DNA of 12,214 nucleotides from Cyclostephanos tholiformis (Eukaryota > Bacillariophyta > Thalassiosirophyceae > Thalassiosirales > Thalassiosiraceae): NCBI GenBank assembly GCA_036939975.1, contig JALLPB010000916.1:1-12214 (forward strand), written 5' to 3'. Positions 1-7,062 of the stretch are shown piece by piece; the first letter of the stretch is position 1, and each line of letters starts with the position of its first letter. The notes beneath the pieces are model-generated. The model did no database searches and was not told the origin of the DNA. It saw only the letters and a program-made list of their open reading frames with translations. The translations under genes were made by a program, and so were the position numbers.

Positions 1-98
1 GCCATAGCTGTAGCTGTAGCTGTAGCTGTAGCCATTGCCATAGCTACAGCCAAAGCCATAGCATAGCCATAGCCATAGCTGTAGTTATAGCCATACAA
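1..98. repeat. Degenerate hexanucleotide repeat (TAGCTG / TAGCCA)
   Basis: The first ~98 bases are built from 6-bp units of the form TAGCTG and TAGCCA, with occasional changes (TTGCCA, TACAGC, a 5-bp unit near 60). The array probably began before the window. Its first part is mainly TAGCTG and its later part mainly TAGCCA. I see no coding role; it is a microsatellite-like tract. Confidence 0.85.
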
Positions 99-406
99 CA
101 TCACTTGGACTTGGCCATACCCTCAATTTCTTCAAAAACCACCCCCACTTTCAGAGGCATATCAGTGAAAGGATGCATCCACATGTTCATCCACAGTAGA
201 TCAAGGTGCTAAAACACATTGTCATAACACAAATATAGTGTATATTTGCCAAAATTAGTGTGTGCAGCATTGGCCTCGTATTCCTCACATTTGTTGAGGG
301 TCCCCAAACACAAGGATGTGAATAAATGTTGTTGTTTGCTATAAGTGACAAATTGAGAAAAATGTCTTTAACATATATATTATGGTTCCAGGATGAGAAT
401 CAGGTC
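99..406. other. AT-rich stretch, no gene seen
   Basis: Between the hexanucleotide repeat and the pseudogene that ends at 407 there is AT-rich sequence with no convincing reading frame on either strand, no RNA gene signature and no clear repeat. Confidence 0.5.
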
Positions 407-1401
407 CTAGTTTATGGAATAGCCGGTAGCTCTGACACAACTGCCTTGACCCTTGACCAATGGCACTAGCCACTGGGACTTGATGGGTGTCTTCACTTTT
501 GCATTCTTCCCACTGTCACTGGTGCCCTCATTGTTGCTCTCAGGTTCATCAGAATTTCCAACACCTATCTCATCAAACACACCATTGCTACTTGAGGATC
601 ATTCTGGTCAGAATTTGCTGCTGGTGCTGTTGCTGGCATGATGTCATTGCCTTTAACCTTCATACTAGACTGTAGACTATAGTATAATTCTGCCTACCAA
701 TCCTATTCAATAAGGCATTGATTGTCCAATGGCAAGATGAGCTACCATAGTTTACATTGACATGGACGGTATCACCTGCAGATCCATAAATGTGAACCCT
801 AAAAATGGTCACTCCTCCTGATTTGAATACGTATTCCAAACAAGTTTGCTTCCTTGGCAATATGCATCATGGCAATCTCCTTAGAGGGGAAGGTGTGCTT
901 TAAACAAAGAGGTAACTGTTCAACATTAGCCAGTGTCCTTAGCTGTCTGTAACATACATCATTAAATGTTCCAGAGGACTCTATACTTCCATCAATGTCC
1001 CCAAGAGCAGCTGCTGAAGTGCTTTTTTCCACTCCTGTTTCCACATATCCACTGCAAGAGACTCCTCATGTAGTAACATGACCACTGTGTTTGGTTGTGG
1101 TGGTCAACCCACAAATATGTGGCTTATGCCTAGCATTTCACCTTGCAAAAGGGACACAATAGCATCTGTCACCAAGTGATTCATCAACAGAATTGTCATC
1201 ATCAAATAAGGCAGTATCATAGAAGTAGTCCTGATCCTCTTCATCATTGTCATCATCCTCCTCTTGGATTGTATCATCACAAGAGTCATTCAGCACACAA
1301 GGAGCATTGCTGCCTTTCCCCATTGTGTTCTTCCAAAGGAGTTTTTTGGCTGCTACGAGTGACTCATCACACTAGTCAATTTCTCTCTCTGATGGATTCA
1401 T
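407..1401 (-). pseudogene. Decayed protein gene of unknown family, possibly transposon-related
   Basis: One minus-strand frame can be followed from an ATG at 1401 (MNPSEREID) to about 799, broken only by three stops: TAG at 1374-1372, TGA at 1140-1138 and TGA at 1047-1045. The text on both sides of each stop reads like protein. An acidic Asp/Glu-rich stretch follows the start (around 1270-1190), then a Cys-containing part, then a segment with FPSKEIAMMHIAKEANLFGI. Near 800 the sense passes to another frame (VHVNVNYGSSSCHWTINALL), and at least two further shifts lead to a Ser/Asn/Glu-rich tail ending at TAG 409-407. The lysine- and Cys/Trp-containing middle vaguely recalls the N-terminal DNA-binding part of MuDR-type transposases, but I cannot name the family. 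Short introns could explain some breaks, but three in-frame stops argue for decay. Confidence 0.45.
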
Positions 1402-2043
1402 AAGTAAGAATAGTTGCAATTAGGTGTGTTGACACGTCTTTTTACAGCATGATGAGTGTTAATCCTCTCCTCATGGGATAGGGTTGGGATTGCATTGATG
1501 CTGCTTGTCTTTTTTTGGATTCATGAAGCCTTTTGCCACAGCTTTGCCATCTGCAGCCTCTGGAAGTGGATTCTTTAGTACCAACACTTTTTCCTCATCA
1601 TGATTAGATGTTGTCTTTTGTCTTTGAGTGAGCCTAAATAAAGAAGAGTGTCAGTTCCAATTGAGTATGTTAACAATTTATTAAACAATAAGACTGTGTA
1701 TGTGAATTGCATGCTGCTCTTGAATAGCGGTGTCTAATTTGGTGCTGTTACCACTACAATATTAATCTTAACTACATATTTAATGACATGGGCGCCCGTC
1801 AATGACAATGAATGCCATTTTGGTGACTATTTTCTTCAGCGGGCGAGTAATTTTGTTAAAAATAAAGTGCTTGATAGAAAAATATTAATATCTACTTTAT
1901 TTAAAATGATACTACGATATTTCTTTGACCAGTTGCCTCGGCCAACCCCTCCGCCGGGTTGCCCGTGTGCCAGGATGGGCAATTTTAACAAATGGAAGCC
2001 GCTGGATAAATGAGCGGCTCCACCACCATTGTTGTGGTGTTTT
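1402..2043. other. Intergenic, no gene recognised
   Basis: The sequence is AT-rich, especially 1660-1920. Only short frames without protein-like composition are present. I see no RNA gene and no repeat worth naming. Confidence 0.45.
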
Positions 2044-2462
2044 TTATTCCTTATGTGTTGTGGATGGTTTCAGACGCCACAAGGTCATTGTATGTAGGTT
2101 TTGGTACAAAAATAACCTTAAGGATAAGGTTAACAGCATTACTTTGTGCCCCACATTGGCGTGCACCATACCCCCAAGGTGACTCCTTAGGATGGTTGAC
2201 ATCAATTTCACAAATAAGGTTGAATTGTTTGGATTGCAATCCCAAAACGGACATCGGGAGGAGCCAAAGCTGCCACCTCTGTGAAGGCCGGACAATGCCA
2301 GCATGCCTCAGCAAGGATATTGATTACTCCGCAGCGGTCATTGTGATTGTTGTCCAAGCACCATTCCCCCCTTGCCAGGTGTCTACCAAAAACTAAAATC
2401 AAGCAACCCTCTGACCAAGGCAGGTGGACAGGAAGATTATTTTTTCTGCGGAAAAAATGCAA
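2044..2462 (-). pseudogene. Possible broken coding fragment, unknown
   Basis: On the minus strand a frame from 2462 to 2208 has protein-like composition (for example GVINILAEACWHC followed by a LAPPDVRFGIAIQTIQ segment). It stops at about 2208, while a second minus frame continues in similar style (LICEIDVNHPKESPWGYGAR) to 2051. A single frameshift near 2215 would join them. I do not recognise the product and composition is the only support, so this could be chance. Confidence 0.2.
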
Positions 2463-3147
2463 ATTTTAAGGCAGGAACATCATTCCAAGTACAAAAAAAG
2501 GCGGGAATGCACCTTCCAATTGGAATGGGGAAAAATGAAAAAAGAGCCAAAGGAAGGTCCGGAAACCGGAATCCCGTGGAATTCCGGCAGATTTCCCAAC
2601 CAAGTCTACAATGACTGCTGGACTTGAAGTTTGAGTATCAAGATGACGTATGAAAATAAATTTAGTGAGTGATTGACTTCTACAATTTTCAGTACCCCAT
2701 GAATGTCTAGGTTTAGAGACTTAGAAATTTTTGGAGATGCAAATTTTGATTCCCCCTTGAGCCCCAGGTATGCAGGAACACATAGTGTTAGAACAGCATG
2801 ATGTTGAAAAAAGAGAAACACATGTATAAGAAAATGGTGCTAAATTGTCAATATTAAATCTCAATCTGTTGCCTTTTACCGTCATGTACACAGTTTAAGC
2901 AATACACAGTTTGGATATTCAAAAGGGCAGTACTAAATGGTATCTCAGGTACTAATTGGTAACGCGGACGAAGAGCTGCCGCGGCTTCACAAATGGTCGG
3001 GGCACCATCGTCAAGTGGTGACTTCTGTGGACAAGGGTGATCTGGACCTCAGGCAAACAGGGGTAATGTAGATCTCCACTGCCCACGATGTTATTAATGT
3101 CGGTGCAGGGGCCATCGGCTTCATTGTAGCACGTATAAAAATAATTA
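2463..3147. other. Intergenic, GGAA/TTCC-rich part, no gene seen
   Basis: The first part (2480-2600) is rich in GGAA and TTCC words and contains the 12-bp palindrome TTCCAATTGGAA at 2514-2525, with CATTCC/GGAATG inverted words nearby. From about 2960 the GC content rises. No frame on either strand looks like a gene. Confidence 0.4.
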
Positions 3148-3178
3148 AGCTAGCTAAAAGCTAGCTACAGCTAGCTAA
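3148..3178. repeat. Short AGCTAGCTA repeat
   Basis: Three AGCTAGCTA-type words occur in about 30 bases with a spacing near 10 bp. Each is self-complementary, so the tract can pair with itself. It may be a simple repeat. No function can be read from it. Confidence 0.6.
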
Positions 3179-4139
3179 ACATGAATCGACCAACCACGGC
3201 GGCCGCCGTTGACCCACGGCTGCCATGGTCCCCCACTCCCGGCGCCACCGCATACTACGTCTAGCCATAATATTTTTCAATAAGACTATGTCGTTAAAAT
3301 TAGGTTTATCATTATTAACACTATTTCTTAGACCCCTCTACTCACGACGCGTCGATGGGGTCTGTGGCTAGTGTTTTCGTTTTTTCTACGTAGGAATATG
3401 TAGGATTTTTACTGGAGATTGGCGATAATCTCCGGTGAGGTCAGGAGGAGCACATCGTTGTTGGGATCGGAGGTCTCGCTCGACCGCCTCCACACCGAAT
3501 TGATCATTGAACCACATCGTCTTGGAAGGTACATCATGTAGGCACAATGTGTGGCGGCGGTGGTGACGAAGGAGGCGGGAAAGGAGCAGGGGGGGACAAC
3601 TCCTCCACGGTGCGGATCGTCACATTGATCGACCATGGTGGATGCCGTCGTCCTACGGCCACGATGAGGTCACACCCCCAGCAATAAAGCATACAACAAT
3701 CAAATAATATAATATGTGACGGGTCTACATTGTTAAAATTAGAATATATTATCATTATTACTATTTTTATGACCTATAAAGCAATCGCGTATCGACAAAT
3801 CATTGCATCGGATTGTAATGTGTCACAATCATTTTACCGCCAATGCAGAGCACCGGGGGTGGCAAAGACCATGCATCTCATTTTACCATGTCCCTCCCCG
3901 CAACTTGTCCATCTGGACGATCGCCCATCTCCGAGGGCATGGTGGTCAAAATAGTGGGCAAAGTGATTCCTAATTGGTAATTTTTTTTTGCCTCAAATTG
4001 GCCTCTAGATATGGTACCTTATGCTAGTGATGGCGCCTGAGGACGTGGATTTTTAGTGGGTAACTCGGTAGGACTATGTCTTGGGGTGCTAATGCTCGTT
4101 TTTCAGCCCCTGAGAGTAGGTTTATGGCCTCGAAACCAT
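3179..4139. other. Intergenic with a GC-richer island, no gene recognised
   Basis: A GC-richer part (about 3400-3660) gives a 75-residue minus-strand frame (3636-3409). It overlaps a second minus frame and has no recognisable motif. The rest is AT-rich. The island could be a remnant of a coding or mobile sequence, but nothing identifies it. Confidence 0.35.
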
Positions 4140-4167
4140 ATGGTAACTTGGGTTACCATTTGGTAAC
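4140..4167. repeat. Small inverted repeat plus third copy of GGTAAC word
   Basis: ATGGTAAC at 4140-4147 and GTTACCAT at 4152-4159 form perfect 8-bp arms around a 4-base loop. A further direct TGGTAAC copy follows at 4161-4167. This is a small hairpin. No T-run follows either arm and no gene end is near, so it is not called a terminator. Confidence 0.5.
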
Positions 4168-4500
4168 TTTGCCCCTTCGAAAATCCACACAGGAGAAAGT
4201 AAACAAAAGTGGAATGAAAGACCGATAATATTTTGTTGCTAGGTAGCTTCACCTTCTCCTCATCTTCAAGTTGTGTTTCTCCTTTTTTTCTTAAGTCTCG
4301 CTAAGCGTTGAAAAAAATGAAAACAAAAAAAAGAACGATGGCATCAAACAATTTTTCCCGGTATTCACCCAAAATTCCACCCAGTGTAGTGCGCATGGAA
4401 ATTCTACCTTTTTGGGTAGAACTAATACATACAGAAGTTTAAGTACCATATCTAATTCTTCGTATCTTCGTCTGTTTGTCTACAGACAGGCACAAATTTT
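4168..4500. other. Intergenic, no gene seen
   Basis: The stretch is AT-rich with A-runs around 4305-4340. Neither strand shows a plausible coding frame. Confidence 0.4.
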
Positions 4501-4745
4501 TCTGGCAGGGGGGGGGGTTGAGTGGAAGGGTAGGTGGTAGGACCACCACCCAAACCATCTTAGGTTGGCATTATCCCTGTCGCTAGATGTCCTTCCCCCC
4601 GCATCAGTAACCTCACCACAGTATTGCCTCAAGATTGGTGATGCAGCTGATCCGAATCCTTCCATGAGGGGAGAATCGGTACAGTTTTTAGGGGGGGAGC
4701 GGGATTTATGGTAGGGTCATTGGTAGGACCACTACCATGATGAAC
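4501..4745. repeat. Imperfect duplicated hairpin module
   Basis: Two segments about 190 bp apart resemble each other. Each starts with a run of G (about 4507-4516 and about 4691-4697) and then carries an AGGGT word and a shared GGTAGGACCAC core inside an inverted repeat. In the first the arms are GGTGGT/ACCACC around AGGACC. In the second they are GGTAG/CTACC around GACCA. Outside these words the match is loose. This may be an old local duplication. Confidence 0.35.
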
Positions 4746-5335
4746 CTTTGTTTGGCCATTCACCATCATCCGATCTGATGGCCGTTCCCTGACATTGGTA
4801 GCCGTACCACATTACTAGTACCTAATGTTGTATTAAGTGGTTGGATTGGATTTTCTCGTCTTATGTCGATGTGATGTCTTCTATCTCTAGAACCTTGAGA
4901 CAAAAACAATCCTTTTAGAATACACTTTCTTAGTCAGTTGAATGTACTTCCAAATCCATTCAACGTTGCAATCTCCTTCATTTAATAACATGTGCTTACA
5001 CTTCAAACTTTTGAGATGGTAAATTCTTATACCACTAGTATACTAATGCCGATGTTGGTGTGTTGGGATCAGTTCCATAGGTTTGCATTATTTATATTGG
5101 CACTGCTCTCAATACTTACAAGGAAAAGATTGCATCAGGTTGCAAGGAAGATCCAAGGACTCAATTGACGGTGACAATGGAGAACAGTCAAGAATGGTAT
5201 TCCTTCCTTGGTGATTAATCCATGTCAAGGATTGAGATGAAGCCAGGGAGCGCTAAAAATTGAAGCAAGGGAAGGTTAAAAAATCTGGAAAGTCAAAGAA
5301 ATCCACTTCACGCAGAGCCCAACATCCTCTCCCAC
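4746..5335. other. Intergenic, no gene recognised
   Basis: AT-rich sequence with no convincing frame on either strand. No RNA gene or strong repeat was seen. Confidence 0.4.
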
Positions 5336-5560
5336 CACTATCTCTTCCACAATGAACACTCCTACAATGACAGCAAAGCCCACCACGCACAAAGCACAAA
5401 CCAACTGCAATATAACCCCAACCAATGACTATGATACCTGCCACTATCTCACTCATGACGAACATTCCTATGACAGCAAATCCCATCGCACACAAGCCAA
5501 CTACATTGTCATCCCAACCAATGACTATGAAATCTGCCACTATCTCACCCACAATTCCAT
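5336..5560. repeat. Tandem repeat of about 96-106 bp, just over two copies
   Basis: The word CACTATCTC starts at 5336, 5442 and 5538, giving periods of 106 and 96 bp. Between these marks the copies align well, sharing words such as ATGACAGCAAA and CCAACCAATGACTATGA. The first copy is longer by small insertions. Read on the minus strand, each copy gives a hydrophobic Gly/Val/Ile-rich segment of about 32 residues (for example VADFIVIGW and VAGIIVIGW), partly open from 5579 to 5253. The first copy carries the same peptide style only after a frame change. It may be a remnant of a repeat-containing membrane protein or only a minisatellite. Confidence 0.7.
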
Positions 5561-5599
5561 GTGTCAAAGGATACATCAATTGTTATTCAAAGGAACTTA

Positions 5600-6372
5600 C
5601 CTCACCACCTGCAGTGATTCTTGCAATGAATATTGTTGCATAGGTAGCAATCCAGATGCATGCAAAAATTTCACTGGAAAAATTGCAAGGATCAGAGCTG
5701 CTCTGGTATTTCAGCCCATGCCTGCCAGTGGGCTGGGGCAGTTGATCGTAGTATCGGATCCATATCAGATTCATGCACCTTTCAGCTGGCTGACTTGGTG
5801 GTAGTTTCAATCCATTCAGAATAGTTGCAATGATAGGCTGGCCTGTATAAAAATTGTTCGAAGAAGGGGACAGATTGAATCTATCCAGAATTCATGTGAT
5901 GCTTACACAGCCAGCAGGTTTGTTGGGGAGAATGGCTATGTTGGAATGATTTGGAACTCGTGTTTTGGTGACAGTGCCTGTGCCAAAAGCGGAGCATTTG
6001 GTGGTAGTATTGGGGGGGTTGAATCCATTCAGGATTCGTGTATTGGTAACTTGACCTGTGCTTTTGCTGGAAAACATGGTGGTAGGGTCAGACACATTAA
6101 AGATTCGTGCTCTGGCACCTCATCCTGTTAGGCTGCAGGCTTCAAAGGTAGTGTCTTATCCTTTCATCATAACTCTTATTGCATTGGAGCCTATTCATGT
6201 TATGGCTTGGGAGCTGTTACTGGAACCACCGGATACACAAATGGAGGATCATAAATTGGAGAATACACATGCTACTCTGCCGGAAGTGGTTTGGATGTCT
6301 CTAGAGGTGGCATTGGGAGTCTTCTCTAATCATGAAATGGAACTTCTGCATGTAGCTTTGCTGGAGCGGTGA
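5600..6372 (+). pseudogene. Decayed Cys-rich tandem-repeat protein gene
   Basis: The plus strand reads as a series of degenerate units with a core like I-x-x-S/D/N-S-C followed 5-7 residues later by a second Cys. Examples are SIQNSC, SIQDSCIGNLTC and HIKDSCSGTSSC, plus SYCIGAYSC and IGEYTC. Units are roughly 20-35 residues and are separated by Gly-rich GGSIGG-like spacers. Most lie in one frame (5613-5680 and about 5805-6372), but the part at 5687-5800 (KDQSCSGISAHAC, SISDSC) is in another, so at least two small indels have occurred. In-frame stops include TAG at 6129-6131, two TAA and a TGA further on. I associate such I-x-x-x-SC-x-x-x-x-AC repeats with large diatom proteins of unknown function, so this is probably a dead copy or fragment. 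Confidence 0.6.
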
Positions 6373-7062
6373 TGGATTGATCTGTTCTCGAAGGTTTAAC
6401 TGTTCAATGAGTGTTTGTTCTCTCCCCACTACAGATTATTGAAACAGGAAAGGGCTAATTGAATCAAACTTGACGATTGATGCAATGGAACCATTCCGGC
6501 GGACTGTCGCGAGTAGTAAAGGAATATGCCAACAAGGATATGGTGATGAAATTTTTTTATGGCGAAGAATGATTTTTTCAAGAGGCTATCACGAGATCAT
6601 TATTGTATTACCTATTTTCTATTAGTAGTGGTCGGAGTATTTGAATAATTTTTTTCCCTCAGCATCTAGCGCTCTATTTCATTTTTATCATCGCTGGCAC
6701 TTTAATCAAGTTCTACTCTGATTCTGAGTCTCCGTCAGTATAGTTGACTGTTGGCACGACGACGACTGCCAACTCTCGTTCGATGAGAACAATGACAAAA
6801 GTCCAACGTCGACTATGCGCTGCTGTCGAGGCAGATCCAACGACACAAAAGGATACCAGAAATCGTTTTCTTAAAGAATGACGCAACGAATGGAAAGACC
6901 AAGGAGAAGTCTTGCAAGGTTTTACCGAATTCGTTTCCGCTATGATACAATGAAACATGACGCAAGTAATTGAATGGTTTTGCCGTTAATAGCTCAGTAA
7001 AAAAAATTTAATCGTGAACCCTGGTCATTGATCGCGTACGTCTTTTTCGTTTCCACCATTGC
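6373..7062. other. 3' flank of the dehydratase gene, no intact gene
   Basis: This stretch lies beyond the stop codon of the minus-strand gene ending at 7063, so its right part should hold that gene's 3' untranslated region. I see no convincing polyadenylation signal. On the plus strand two short protein-like frames occur: about 6485-6625 (46 codons from an ATG) and about 6750-6950, a charged frame broken by one TGA. Neither is recognisable. Confidence 0.4.

Noticed and set aside
1143..1403. 86-codon plus-strand frame rich in His
   Set aside because: It is opposite the decayed minus-strand gene, whose acidic codons create the His/Ser-rich complement.
3409..3755. Two overlapping minus-strand frames in a GC-richer island
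   Set aside because: No motif, no splice pattern that extends them, and the Pro/Ser content follows the base composition.
2952..3980. CTAATTGGTAA present at 2952-2962 and again at 3970-3980, suggesting a flanked 1-kb insert
   Set aside because: An 11-bp match is expected many times by chance within 12 kb, and no longer similarity or target-site duplication surrounds the copies.
5352..5804. 150-codon plus-strand frame
   Set aside because: Its first half is the tandem repeat and its second half mixes two frames of the Cys-repeat pseudogene, so it is not one intact gene.
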